A stretch of 61,354 nucleotides of DNA from 43-108 sp001915545 (GCA_902491215.1 CABUGV010000021.1:1-61354); one strand, 5' to 3'; shown: positions 25,863 through 34,429, counted from the stretch's first letter. Numbers and translations: made by a program. Notes: generated by a model from the letters alone, not told the origin.

Positions 25863-27368
25863 ATGTATCTATTAGGTTACGACGTAGGAACGTCATCCGT
25901 AAAAGCATCGCTGGTCGAAGCAGAATCCGGTCGATGCATATCTTCAGCCTTCTATCCAGAGACCGAAGCCCTCATCAGTGCACCGCGTCAGGGATGGGCA
26001 GAGCAGGATCCAGAAATGTGGTGGCAGAATCTCAAGTTTGCCACCCGCAAGCTCCTTTCATCCACATCCGTCAGTCCGTCAGACATAAAAGCCATAGGCA
26101 TCAGCTATCAGATGCACGGCCTCGTATGCACCGACAACCAGGGCAGTGTGCTCCGTCCTTCCATCATCTGGTGCGATGGCCGTGCAGTGAACATCGGCGA
26201 CCGTGCCTTCGATACCATTGGTCGTGAGCGCTGTCTTTCCCGTCTGCTCAATTCACCAGGCAATTTCACGGCCTCCAAACTGGCTTGGGTCAAGGAGAAC
26301 GAGCCCGACGTGTTTGCACGTATTGCCCATATCATGCTTCCGGGCGACTACATCGCCATGCGCATGAGCGGCGAGACATCGACCACAGTGTCCGGACTCT
26401 CTGAAGGCATATTCTGGGATTTCAGCGATGCCTGCATCAGCCGCGATGTCATGGACTACTACGGCTTTTCCGAAGCCATTATCCCGTCCATAGTGCCGAC
26501 GTTCGGCATTCAGGCCCGCGTGAGCAGCGAGGCTGCTTCCGAATTAGGTCTTGTTGCAGGTACACCTATTTCATATCGTGCCGGCGACCAGCCCAACAAT
26601 GCTCTTTCGCTCAACGTGATGCGTCCGGGCGAAATAGCTGCCACCGGAGGAACCTCCGGCGTGGTCTACGGCGTTTCCGATAAAGTCACATATGACCCTC
26701 AGAGTCGTGTCAACACCTTTGCACATGTCAACTACACGCCGACCGATCCACGCCTCGGCATTCTTCTCTGCATCAACGGAACCGGCATACTCAATGCCTG
26801 GATGAAGCGAAATGTGGCGCCTGCCGGTTGTTCGTATGACGACATCAACAGCCATGCTGCTTCAGCACCAGTCGGTTGTCGAGGACTCAGCGTCATTCCG
26901 TTCGGCAACGGTGCAGAGCGTATAGCCTGCGGACGTACCGTAGGGTGTTCGGCCGAGGGACTCGACTTCAATCTCCACACCCGTGCCGACCTTCTTCGTG
27001 CCTCGCAGGAAGGCATTGTCTATTCCTTCCGCTACGGCATAGAAATCATGGAAGCTATGGGCCTGCACATCGACAACATACATGCCGGCCATGCCAACAT
27101 GTTCCTAAGTCCTCTTTTCAGCTCAGCATTGGCCACGGTCACAGGTGCTGTCATCCGCCTCTACGATACCGACGGAGCACTCGGTGCGGCCCGTGGTGCT
27201 GGTATCGGAGCCGGTATATATGCCGATGCTGACGAAGCGTTCTCATCTCTCCACTGTATTTCTACAGTCGAACCCGACGCCTCTTCGCGTGAGGCTTACG
27301 ACGAAGCTTATGCCCTCTGGCGCAACCGCTTCACACAGAAGCTGAAGGAGGCTGGCTGTCATCAATAA
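25863..27368 (+). CDS. xylB: Xylulokinase
   Basis: FGGY-family kinase, 501 aa, which phosphorylates D-xylulose with ATP to give xylulose-5-phosphate for the pentose phosphate pathway. The N-terminus LLGYDVGTSSVKASLVE is the FGGY phosphate-binding loop. SYQMHGLV, WCDGRA and PGDYIAMRMSG follow in the expected order; ATGGTSGVVYG is the second ATP-domain loop, and GGP-like end motifs are represented by GALGAARGAGIGAG. Cytoplasmic. It lies between the NUDIX regulator and xylA (44-bp gap), forming a compact xylose operon. Base composition is more G/C-rich than that of the flanking AT-rich DNA, as is xylA's. Confidence 0.93.
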   Translation: MYLLGYDVGTSSVKASLVEAESGRCISSAFYPETEALISAPRQGWAEQDPEMWWQNLKFATRKLLSSTSVSPSDIKAIGISYQMHGLVCTDNQGSVLRPSIIWCDGRAVNIGDRAFDTIGRERCLSRLLNSPGNFTASKLAWVKENEPDVFARIAHIMLPGDYIAMRMSGETSTTVSGLSEGIFWDFSDACISRDVMDYYGFSEAIIPSIVPTFGIQARVSSEAASELGLVAGTPISYRAGDQPNNALSLNVMRPGEIAATGGTSGVVYGVSDKVTYDPQSRVNTFAHVNYTPTDPRLGILLCINGTGILNAWMKRNVAPAGCSYDDINSHAASAPVGCRGLSVIPFGNGAERIACGRTVGCSAEGLDFNLHTRADLLRASQEGIVYSFRYGIEIMEAMGLHIDNIHAGHANMFLSPLFSSALATVTGAVIRLYDTDGALGAARGAGIGAGIYADADEAFSSLHCISTVEPDASSREAYDEAYALWRNRFTQKLKEAGCHQ

Positions 27369-27412
27369 AGAATCTATTTATTTCATTAACCTTTTAAATA
27401 ATCTATATTATT

Positions 27413-28726
27413 ATGGCAAAAGAATATTTTCCTAATATCGGAAAAATCTCGTTTGAAGGTCCGGACTCAAAGAATCCTATGGCCTTCCATTACTACGATG
27501 CAAATAAAGTAATCCTCGGCAAACCCATGAAAGACTGGCTCCGTTTCGCCATGGCTTGGTGGCACACACTTTGCGCTGACGGTACTGACCAGTTCGGACC
27601 AGGCACAAAAACTTTCCCTTGGAACGATGCGCCGGATGCGCTTACTGCAGCCAAGCAGAAAGCCGATGCCGGATTTGAGTTCATGCAGAAGCTGGGCATA
27701 GAATATTTCTGTTTCCACGACGTAGACCTCATTTCTGAGGGTGCAAACGTGGCTGAATACGAGAGCAACCTCAAAGCAATTGTGGAATATATCAAGCAGA
27801 AGCAGGCTGAGACTGGTATCAAGCTCCTTTGGTCTACAGCCAATGTGTTCGGCAACAAACGCTATATGAACGGTGCTTCCACTAATCCAGACTTCGACGT
27901 TGTTGCACGTGCCATCGTGCAGATTAAGAATGCCATCGATGCTGGCATAGAACTTGGTGCTGAGAACTATGTGTTCTGGGGAGGACGTGAAGGCTATATG
28001 AGTCTGCTCAATACTGACCAGAAGCGTGAAAAACAGCACATGGCTACTATGCTCCGCATGGCACGCGATTATGCTCGTTCGCGCGGATTCAAGGGCACAT
28101 TCCTTGTTGAACCGAAGCCTATGGAACCAATGAAACATCAGTATGATGTAGATACAGAAACTGTCATCGGATTCCTCAAAGCCAACGGATTGGATGCCGA
28201 CTTCAAGGTGAACATCGAGGTCAACCATGCTACTCTTGCCGGCCATACATTCGAGCACGAGTTGGCTGTGGCTGTGGACAACGGCATGCTCGGATCCATC
28301 GATGCCAACCGTGGCGACTATCAGAACGGATGGGACACAGACCAGTTCCCAATCGACCAGTATGAGCTCGTTCAGGCATGGATGCAGATAATTCGCAACG
28401 GTGGACTCCACACCGGAGGTACGAACTTCGATGCCAAGACTCGACGCAACTCAACAGACCTCGAAGACATATTCATTGCGCACATCAGCGGTATGGACGC
28501 TATGGCTCGTGCACTCGAGTCTGCGGCAAAACTTCTTGAAGAGTCGCCTTACAAGCAGATGGTGGCCGAACGCTATGCTTCGTTCGACAGCGGTATGGGC
28601 AAGCTGTTCGAGGAGGGTAAACTCACTTTCGAACAGGTCTACGAGTATGGCAAGCAGGTTGACGAGCCGGCTCAGACTTCAGGTCGTCAGGAACTCTACG
28701 AGCGCATCCTTTCGCTCTATTGCTGA
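27413..28726 (+). CDS. xylA: Xylose isomerase
   Basis: A 437-aa metal-dependent isomerase (class II length) that converts D-xylose to D-xylulose. Signature stretches visible: FCFHDVDLI with the catalytic His, VFWGGREGY, FLVEPKPMEPMKHQYD (metal-binding Glu and the second His), NIEVNHATLAGHTF (metal ligands) and GSIDANRGDYQNGWDTDQFP near the C-terminus. Cytoplasmic tetramer in homologues. It follows xylB by 44 bp and ends in a strong terminator at 28788-28834, so regulator-xylB-xylA is a self-contained unit. No xylose transporter gene is present in the window. Confidence 0.97.
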   Translation: MAKEYFPNIGKISFEGPDSKNPMAFHYYDANKVILGKPMKDWLRFAMAWWHTLCADGTDQFGPGTKTFPWNDAPDALTAAKQKADAGFEFMQKLGIEYFCFHDVDLISEGANVAEYESNLKAIVEYIKQKQAETGIKLLWSTANVFGNKRYMNGASTNPDFDVVARAIVQIKNAIDAGIELGAENYVFWGGREGYMSLLNTDQKREKQHMATMLRMARDYARSRGFKGTFLVEPKPMEPMKHQYDVDTETVIGFLKANGLDADFKVNIEVNHATLAGHTFEHELAVAVDNGMLGSIDANRGDYQNGWDTDQFPIDQYELVQAWMQIIRNGGLHTGGTNFDAKTRRNSTDLEDIFIAHISGMDAMARALESAAKLLEESPYKQMVAERYASFDSGMGKLFEEGKLTFEQVYEYGKQVDEPAQTSGRQELYERILSLYC

Positions 28727-28787
28727 TTTGAGAAAATGATATATCATAACAGCTGAGTGCAAACCGCACTTTGCTGTAGATGAAATG

Positions 28788-28834
28788 ACGGCACCGCAGG
28801 AAATCAACATGTATAATCCTGCTGGTGCCGTTTT
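28788..28834 (+). terminator. Terminator of the xylose operon
   Basis: A long GC-rich inverted repeat with one bulge (28788-28801 with 28817-28831) followed by TTTT, 61 bp after xylA. Confidence 0.85.
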
Positions 28835-29013
28835 GTTGTATCGTGATATATTGTGGAATGTATACGTGCGATAAAATTATAATAATGGGGACTTTGGATT
28901 TTGTGCTGACTGTTTAATGTATAATTTTATGATGTACAATGAGAACCTTGTTGCTTTCAACTGTGAAATGTGTAGAAAAACAGGTATGATTTTGCCCGTG
29001 TCTTCTGTATTCT
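28835..29013. other. Gene-free stretch after the xylose terminator
   Basis: AT-rich, no coding frame or clear signal. It leads into the phased decamer array at 29014-29133. The whole gap from 28727 to 29575 is covered by this entry and those for the terminator, array, promoter, microsatellite and leader terminator. Confidence 0.5.
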
Positions 29014-29133
29014 GAGCGCTCGCGCCGTAGTTTCCGAGAGCTCGCAAAATATTTTGTGAGCCCTCGGAATTTTTAATGTGAGCGCCCGCATTTTGCCATA
29101 CGTAGTTGCCATTTCTCCCTGCCGTGCGCCCGC
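29014..29133. repeat. Array of GAGCGCYCGC decamers with 22-bp phasing (array A)
   Basis: Decamers start at 29014 (GAGCGCTCGC), 29036 (GAGAGCTCGC), 29058 (GAGCCCTCGG), 29080 (GAGCGCCCGC) and 29124 (GTGCGCCCGC). Spacing is exactly 22, 22, 22 and 44 bp. The 12-bp spacers differ in sequence. The array stands out as G/C-rich blocks in AT-rich DNA and ends about 50 bp before the promoter of the GLUG-protein leader. The same decamer forms a second array at 50771-50868. Confidence 0.8.
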
Positions 29134-29181
29134 AGATGTTAAAAATGTGGTGCTCTACGGCTGATTTTCAGCATTTGGTCA

Positions 29182-29212
29182 TTGGCGTTAAGCTGTAAAA
29201 AGCATAACTTTG
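29182..29212 (+). promoter_or_regulatory. Promoter of the GLUG-protein leader
   Basis: TTGG (29182-29185), 19 bp, TAACTTTG (29205-29212). The same TTGG-N19-TAACTTTG arrangement occurs at pgk on the minus strand. It predicts a start near 29219, giving a leader of about 355 nt before the main ATG at 29576. Confidence 0.75.
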
Positions 29213-29295
29213 CAGGCAGAAATGAAGAAACTGTATTTTTTCTGAATATTATCTCATATATACAACAAGTGGATATACTGGAACTCACCCGAAGC

Positions 29296-29571
29296 ATGTG
29301 CATTGCGTTTGGCGCTTTTTTTTCGCTGATTCTGAAAAAAGCGTCCGTATTCTTGCATATATGTGATTTTTGTATAAACACACACACACACACACACACA
29401 CATTCGCACCGTCGGTCTGACGCGCGTAATATATTCATTTCAAATAAAGTCTGCAAAGGGGGCGATGTCCCTTTTGCAGGCTTTTTTCGTGTCCTCGCCT
29501 GCCGTCCTTCGTCTGCCGCAGGCGGTCCGTGCCGTGTGCATGTCCGTGCCGTCGTATCTTTTAACTTCTAA
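29296..29571 (+). CDS. Possible leader ORF crossing the CA microsatellite (91 aa)
   Basis: The ORF starts at the first in-frame ATG after the predicted transcript start and stops with TAA at 29569-29571, only 4 nt before the ATG of the GLUG protein. It encodes a hydrophobic N-terminal stretch (AFGAFFSLILKKASVFLH), a Thr-His repeat from the CA tract, and a Cys/Arg-containing tail with no family resemblance. It runs straight through the terminator at 29449-29487. Translation may couple to the downstream start or counter termination; it may also be a chance ORF. Its frame depends on the number of CA units. Confidence 0.35.
   Translation: MCIAFGAFFSLILKKASVFLHICDFCINTHTHTHTHSHRRSDARNIFISNKVCKGGDVPFAGFFRVLACRPSSAAGGPCRVHVRAVVSFNF
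29378..29402. repeat. (AC)12 dinucleotide microsatellite
   Basis: An uninterrupted AC/CA run of 25 nt, the only long dinucleotide repeat I saw in the window. It lies between the promoter (29182-29212) and the terminator (29449-29487) in the leader of the GLUG-protein gene, a typical position for slippage-driven phase variation. Confidence 0.95.
29449..29487 (+). terminator. Intrinsic terminator inside the leader of the GLUG-protein gene
   Basis: A stem of CTGCAAAGGG (29451-29460) with CCCTTTTGCAG (29469-29479) and flanking pairs, followed by TTTTTT at 29482-29487. It lies downstream of the leader promoter and 88 bp before the main ATG, so it would act as an attenuator unless another promoter lies in the last 88 bp. 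Confidence 0.8.
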
Positions 29572-29575
29572 TAAT

Positions 29576-32500
29576 ATGGAACATTTGAAAACTAGATTTA
29601 TGGTTCTGGCCTTTCTTCTGCTTTGGGCATCGGGGGTCGGACTTTGTGCGCAGGATGTTTGGAACGGCAGCGTTGCAGACGAATTTGCCGGCGGCAGCGG
29701 AACAGAAGCGGACCCTTACCTTATCAGCAACGGCGCCGAGCTGGCAAAGCTGGCAAATGATGTCAATGGTGTCACGGGTTATTCAGGAAAGTATTTCAAG
29801 CTTACTGCCGATATTGTGCTGAACAACACTGAAGGATGGGAAACCTGGAATGAAAAAACTGAAAATCTGAATGTGTGGACACCGATTGGTAATTCGTCTC
29901 GCAATTTTAGAGGAATTTTTGACGGCAATGGTCATACAGTCAAAGGTGTGTATATAAATGGTAATTCTAGTTATCGTGGACTTTTCGGTAACGTTTTGTC
30001 TGGAACTATTAAGAATCTGCAAGTTGCCGAGAGTTTTATCAAAGGATATGATTGGGTTGGTGGTGTAGTCGGATATATGTTCAGTGGAACTTTGGAGGGA
30101 TGTTTCAACAGCGCCAAAGTCAGCGGAAGTAAAAAGTACGTTGGTGGAATATGTGGAAGTGGAGCTGGCAATTTTATATTGAAAAATTGTGGAAATTCAG
30201 GAGATGTTGATGGAGGTTCTGCTGGTACTTGTGGAGGTATAGCTGGATATTTAGAATCTTCTTCTTCTTCTGAAGCAACCAACTGTTTCAACTATGGTAA
30301 TGTTGAAGGAGGTGCCATCTGTGGCAGGGGAAATGTGAAAAATTCCTATTATCTGGAAGGTTCATGCGAAGATGCTGGTGATGCAACAGGGAAGGATGCG
30401 GCAGCATTCCTCAGCGGAGAGGTCTGCTGGCTTCTCAATGGAGAAAGTGCAGAAAATCCAGTATGGTTCCAGCGTTTGGGCGACGGCGGTGATGCATATC
30501 CCGTTCTGAACGGTGACGGAAACAACACGGTGTACCATGGTTATTACGTATGTATTGAAACCTATGCCAATAGTGAACTTTCATCCAATCCCGCCGCACA
30601 TGAATACGACAATGGCTTCTGCTCTGTTTGCGGGGGCTGTCAGGAGGCTGTTGCCGCTTCGGATGGAGCTTATGAGATTGGCAATGCCGGACAGCTGTTC
30701 TGGTTTGCGTCGGAGGTCAACGGCGGCGACAGTTTTGAAGGCAAAAAAGTAAGGCTTGTTGCTGACATCTGCCTGAACGATACTGCAGGGTGGAAGATGT
30801 GGGAAACATCTGCTCCGGAGAATCTGAAGGAATGGACGCCGATAGGCACTGATTATAAAAATGATTTCAGAGGAACATTTGACGGTCAGCACCATACCGT
30901 CATAGGAGTGTATATTAATCAACCTGATAAAAGTAATTGTGGGCTTTTCGGCTATGTCCGCGGTGGAACCATTGAGAATCTTTGTGTTGGTGCAGGTTTC
31001 CTAAATGGTGGATTCCGTGTAGGTGGAGTTGTCGGTTGGTTATTGGGAAGCTCTGATGCGAAAGCAAATTTGTCCGGATGCGTGAATATGGCTGCAATTA
31101 AAGGAAGTGGTTCTAATTATGGCGGTATAGCAGGATATGCTGCTGATACAGATTTATCGTCTTGCGGTAATATAGGTGATGTTATTAGCAGTACTGGGAA
31201 ATGTATTGGAGGAATAGTCGGGGATTGTATTAATTCAGTTGTATCAAGATGTTTCAATATCGGTAGAGTTGTTAACGAATATGGTAATTCCCAATATGTT
31301 GGTGCTATATATGGAATGTCCACTTATGCTGGTATATCAAATTCCTATTATCAGAAAGGTTCATGCAAATATGCTGGTGGTGCAACAGAGAAGGATGAGG
31401 CAGCATTCCTCAGCGGAGAGGTCTGCTGGCTTCTCAATGAAGATGGCGAAAGTGCCGAAAATCCAGTATGGTTCCAGCGTTTGGGCGACGGCGGTGATGC
31501 ATATCCCGTGCTGAGCGGTGACGGAAAGAACACGGTGTACAGATATACAAATTGTAAAAATGAATTGACTTATTCAAACAGTGTCCCATCCGGCGATGGG
31601 GCCCACAGTTATGACAACGGCATCTGTTCTGTTTGCGGAGGCTATCAGGAAGCAGTTGCCGCTTCAGATGGGACTTACGAGATTGGCAATGCCGGACAGC
31701 TGTTCTGGTTTGCGTCTCTTGTGAACGGAACGTTGACCGACGGCACGGAGCAGAACACTGCAGCCAATGCCGTGCTTACAGCCGACATTAGTCTAGAGAA
31801 TACGGCAGAGTGGGAATCTATAGGTAATTCCAGCATCGTCTATACTGGTGAGTTTGACGGACAGAGTCATACAATCAGCGGCATGTCAATCTCTTCAGCG
31901 GCAAACTGTTCTGGCCTGTTCGGCAACAGCACCGGAATTATCAGGGACTTCACTGTGGAAGGTGTCATAAGTGTGGTAAACGACAAAGTCAACAAAGTTG
32001 GTGGTGCGCTGGGTTCATTGGGAACCGCTTCGGCCGGAGGAACTCTTTCTGGCGTGGTAAGCAAAGTGGACATTACGATCAGCGGTACCGGATATGATCA
32101 TATAGGTGGGGTGGTAGGTTCTTTGCCTGAGGATAAGGAGCCGTTGGTTGAGAACTGTGTTTACAACGGAAAGTTTACTGCTGCAGATGGCACTGGTTGT
32201 TTGTCCGGTATAGTGGGCTATATACGTTCCGGAACAATACGCAATTGCATCAACTTGGGTGAACTGACAATCAGTGGCAGTTCAGCCGTATCGTTAGGTG
32301 GCATCCTCGGCTACTGCAACAATGAAGAAGTTTATATAGAAAACAACTGCAATGTCGGTACAGTAAAATCCGCTAATACAACTCATGTCGGTGCCATCGT
32401 AGGATTCAACATTGACAATCAAGCCACTGTCAGCAATTGTTTCTATCTGAGTGGCAGTGCCGACAAGGGCCAAGGCCAGCTCAACACCGATGCGTCAGGT

Positions 32501-33511
32501 ACCGTGGTAAAGACCGCCTACGAGTTCAAGAGCGGTGCGGTGGCTTATCTGCTTCAGAATGGACAGACGGAACAGGAATGGGGACAGAAGATTGGTGTTG
32601 ACGGTTATCCTTCACCTGTGTACGGCGCTGATGCCAAGGTATATGAATATAAGCTTTATAGAGGTTCTGATGGTGCTTCTGTTGCGTATGCCAACGACGG
32701 CATGACGATAGAGACTGGCGGCGGAAACAACGCTGTGGCCGTCTTTGAAGAGGAGTTCACGCCTGCCGAAGGATGCAATAATGTGGTTGTACGTAGTGCA
32801 GACGGCGGCAACGTGTGTGCATCGCTTGTTCTGACGGACGGTGCCGACTTCTACAGTCCGGAAGCGTTCACCGCTTCGCGTGCAGAGTACAGCCGTACGC
32901 TGTCTGCCGACAGCCGTTGGGCTACGCTTGTTCTTCCGTTCGGCGTGCAGAGCGTCGTGGGCGGTTCGCTGTACGATGTTGACGGCGTGGTGGCAGGCGA
33001 TGCCGGTGTGGACTATCTGGCTGCAGTCAGCATGGAATCCATGCCTGAAGCTTGTACTCCTGTGCTGGTGAAGGGCGATGTGGCCGGCGGTGAAATCAGC
33101 TTCGTTTCGGAAGCCCCGGTACAGGTAGCTGCTACTGACGGTGCGGCGCCGAGAAAGGACTTAGACGACTGCATCATGACCGGTTCGTTCGCTGCAATAG
33201 AAAACTTGCCTGAAGGCAGCATGTTCATTTCCCGCGACATGTTCTGGAGCGTCGGCACAGAGGTGGGCGTCGGCATGAAGGCATTCCGCGTCTACATTTC
33301 CGTTCCGGCCGGAAACGGCGCTAAGCAGATGCGCATCATCGAGGGCGGTACGACAGACATAGAGGCCGCGCTGGCCGGTGAAGTGTCGGAGGTGGATGTT
33401 TACAGCGTTCAGGGCACGGTGGTTCGCCGCGGGGTGGAGCGCCCGCATGCCCTCGACAATCTTCCTGCCGGCATCTACATCGTTGGCGGTGAGAAGGTCA
33501 TAAAGAGATGA
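29576..33511 (+). CDS. Large secreted GLUG-repeat surface protein
   Basis: About 1311 aa from the ATG at 29576, which starts a good signal peptide (MEHLKTRF, then a Leu/Ala core ending GLCA). An in-frame ATG at 29465 lies inside the terminator and would bury the signal peptide, so I rejected it. Three large modules follow, each opening with a 'GTYEIGNAGQLFWFASEVNG'-like segment and containing GLUG-type repeats (VGGVVGY, GGIAGYL, CGLFGYV patterns) that probably form a beta-solenoid. The C-terminus (VDVYSVQGTVVRRGV then LPAGIYIVGG and a basic end) resembles a type IX secretion (Por) sorting tail. Likely role: adhesin or surface-exposed protein. A 52-aa gene follows 46 bp later. The leader contains a CA microsatellite and a terminator. 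Confidence 0.8.
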   Translation: MEHLKTRFMVLAFLLLWASGVGLCAQDVWNGSVADEFAGGSGTEADPYLISNGAELAKLANDVNGVTGYSGKYFKLTADIVLNNTEGWETWNEKTENLNVWTPIGNSSRNFRGIFDGNGHTVKGVYINGNSSYRGLFGNVLSGTIKNLQVAESFIKGYDWVGGVVGYMFSGTLEGCFNSAKVSGSKKYVGGICGSGAGNFILKNCGNSGDVDGGSAGTCGGIAGYLESSSSSEATNCFNYGNVEGGAICGRGNVKNSYYLEGSCEDAGDATGKDAAAFLSGEVCWLLNGESAENPVWFQRLGDGGDAYPVLNGDGNNTVYHGYYVCIETYANSELSSNPAAHEYDNGFCSVCGGCQEAVAASDGAYEIGNAGQLFWFASEVNGGDSFEGKKVRLVADICLNDTAGWKMWETSAPENLKEWTPIGTDYKNDFRGTFDGQHHTVIGVYINQPDKSNCGLFGYVRGGTIENLCVGAGFLNGGFRVGGVVGWLLGSSDAKANLSGCVNMAAIKGSGSNYGGIAGYAADTDLSSCGNIGDVISSTGKCIGGIVGDCINSVVSRCFNIGRVVNEYGNSQYVGAIYGMSTYAGISNSYYQKGSCKYAGGATEKDEAAFLSGEVCWLLNEDGESAENPVWFQRLGDGGDAYPVLSGDGKNTVYRYTNCKNELTYSNSVPSGDGAHSYDNGICSVCGGYQEAVAASDGTYEIGNAGQLFWFASLVNGTLTDGTEQNTAANAVLTADISLENTAEWESIGNSSIVYTGEFDGQSHTISGMSISSAANCSGLFGNSTGIIRDFTVEGVISVVNDKVNKVGGALGSLGTASAGGTLSGVVSKVDITISGTGYDHIGGVVGSLPEDKEPLVENCVYNGKFTAADGTGCLSGIVGYIRSGTIRNCINLGELTISGSSAVSLGGILGYCNNEEVYIENNCNVGTVKSANTTHVGAIVGFNIDNQATVSNCFYLSGSADKGQGQLNTDASGTVVKTAYEFKSGAVAYLLQNGQTEQEWGQKIGVDGYPSPVYGADAKVYEYKLYRGSDGASVAYANDGMTIETGGGNNAVAVFEEEFTPAEGCNNVVVRSADGGNVCASLVLTDGADFYSPEAFTASRAEYSRTLSADSRWATLVLPFGVQSVVGGSLYDVDGVVAGDAGVDYLAAVSMESMPEACTPVLVKGDVAGGEISFVSEAPVQVAATDGAAPRKDLDDCIMTGSFAAIENLPEGSMFISRDMFWSVGTEVGVGMKAFRVYISVPAGNGAKQMRIIEGGTTDIEAALAGEVSEVDVYSVQGTVVRRGVERPHALDNLPAGIYIVGGEKVIKR
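30362..31720 (+). repeat. Two near-identical ~350-bp segments about 1 kb apart in the GLUG gene
   Basis: Segments around 30362-30712 and 31370-31720 share long runs of identical DNA, for example GCAGCATTCCTCAGCGGAG and GGCAATGCCGGACAGCTGTT, offset by 999-1005 bp (333-335 codons). They mark the module boundaries and could recombine to delete or duplicate one module in frame. Confidence 0.85.
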
Positions 33512-33557
33512 AATGTAAGATATTGATATAAGAAACTAAAAAACGGATAAGAAAAAT

Positions 33558-33716
33558 ATGAAGAAGGAATATTTGAAGCCTGAATATGAGGCGGTCGAGG
33601 TGGTTACAAATGCTATACTTGCATTGAGCAATTTGGATTACGGCGGTTCGTCGGATGATTATTATGATGAAGACTACCCAGATCCGGGCGAGGGCCGCTA
33701 CGTCTGGGCTGACTGA
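33558..33716 (+). CDS. 52-aa acidic small protein of the 'YxxPEYE' type
   Basis: ATG at 33558, TGA at 33714-33716. The N-terminus KKEYLKPEYEAVEVVTNA followed by ILALSN matches the pattern of the 52-aa ORF at 576-734 (Tyr-x-x-Pro, alternating hydrophobic stretch, then Ser-Asn). The tail is very rich in Tyr, Asp and Gly (DYGGSSDDYYDEDYPDPG). There is no signal peptide. It lies 46 bp after the GLUG surface protein and before a strong terminator, so it is the last cistron of that transcript. Such tiny proteins beside large surface proteins recur in Bacteroidales; the role is unknown. Confidence 0.65.
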   Translation: MKKEYLKPEYEAVEVVTNAILALSNLDYGGSSDDYYDEDYPDPGEGRYVWAD

Positions 33717-33746
33717 AAGTGTGTACCTCTTGGGTGTATGAATAAG

Positions 33747-33788
33747 AAAACGGGAAAGCTTCTCCGGGTTGGAGAGCTTTCCCGTTTT
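33747..33788. terminator. Bidirectional terminator between the GLUG unit and ribE
   Basis: A nearly perfect inverted repeat with arms of about 18-19 bp (33747-33765 with 33771-33788), with AAAA at one end and TTTT at the other. It can stop transcription from the GLUG unit on the plus strand and from ribE on the minus strand. Confidence 0.9.
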
Positions 33789-33826
33789 CTTATGTGCTGT
33801 ATCTTGAATTTACGGCACGGCACAGA

Positions 33827-34429
33827 TTACATGTACGATGCCAGTCGGCTGATGTACTTGCCGATGATGTCGAATTCGAGGTTTACGAGTGTGCCTACCT
33901 TGATGTTGTGGAAGTTGGTGTTCTCGAAAGTGTAAGGAATGATGCACACCTGGAATGTATCGTCGGTTGGGTTGCAGACGGTGAGGCTCACACCGTTGAC
34001 TGTCACCGAACCTTTGTCGACTGTGATGTAGCCGCGTCGTGCCATGGCTTTGTCGAACTTGTACTTGAATGTGAATACGTAGCTTCCCTGCGCGTCTTCA
34101 ACTGAAACGCATGTGGCAGTTTCGTCCACATGGCCCTGAACGATGTGTCCGTCGAGACGTCCGTTCATCATCATGCTTCTCTCTACATTGACCTCGTCGC
34201 CTGGCTTGAGCAGGCCAAGGTTGGAGCGGTCGAGCGTTTCCTTCATGGCTGTGACGGTATATGTGCCGTTCTCTATCTTAACCACGGTGAGGCATACGCC
34301 GTTGTGTGCCACGCTCTGGTCAATCTTGAGTTCGTCGACGAATGAGCATTTCAGGGTGAAGTGCATATTTTCTTTTTCTTTCTCAACAGCAACGACTGTT
34401 GCCGATTCTTCTACTATTCCGGAAAACAT
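33827..34429 (-). CDS. ribE: Riboflavin synthase, alpha subunit
   Basis: Catalyses dismutation of two 6,7-dimethyl-8-ribityllumazine molecules to riboflavin and a pyrimidine product, the last step of riboflavin synthesis. The 200-aa protein shows the internal duplication of the family: MFSGIVEE at the N-terminus, VAHNGVCLTV in the first barrel and VNGVSLTV in the second, with GHIVQGHVDE between. It is a single-gene unit on the minus strand, flanked by divergent and convergent genes. A TATCTTTG box lies 64 bp upstream. No FMN riboswitch-like structure is evident in the short leader. Confidence 0.95.
   Translation of the reverse strand: MFSGIVEESATVVAVEKEKENMHFTLKCSFVDELKIDQSVAHNGVCLTVVKIENGTYTVTAMKETLDRSNLGLLKPGDEVNVERSMMMNGRLDGHIVQGHVDETATCVSVEDAQGSYVFTFKYKFDKAMARRGYITVDKGSVTVNGVSLTVCNPTDDTFQVCIIPYTFENTNFHNIKVGTLVNLEFDIIGKYISRLASYM

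Noticed and set aside
29014..29133. CRISPR array (regular short repeats with unique spacers)
   Set aside because: Repeat units are only 10 bp with 12-bp spacers, units vary, and no cas gene is present. Regulatory or structural phased sites fit better.
29182..29295. Upstream extension of the leader ORF to a TTG at 29182
   Set aside because: That part overlaps the promoter and lies before the predicted transcript start.
29465..29575. ATG at 29465 as the start of the GLUG protein
   Set aside because: It lies within the terminator stem and would place the clear signal peptide at residue 38.
33437..33446. Another GAGCGCCCGC decamer inside the GLUG gene
   Set aside because: A single copy within coding sequence, in a G/C-rich stretch, with no phased neighbours; treated as chance.
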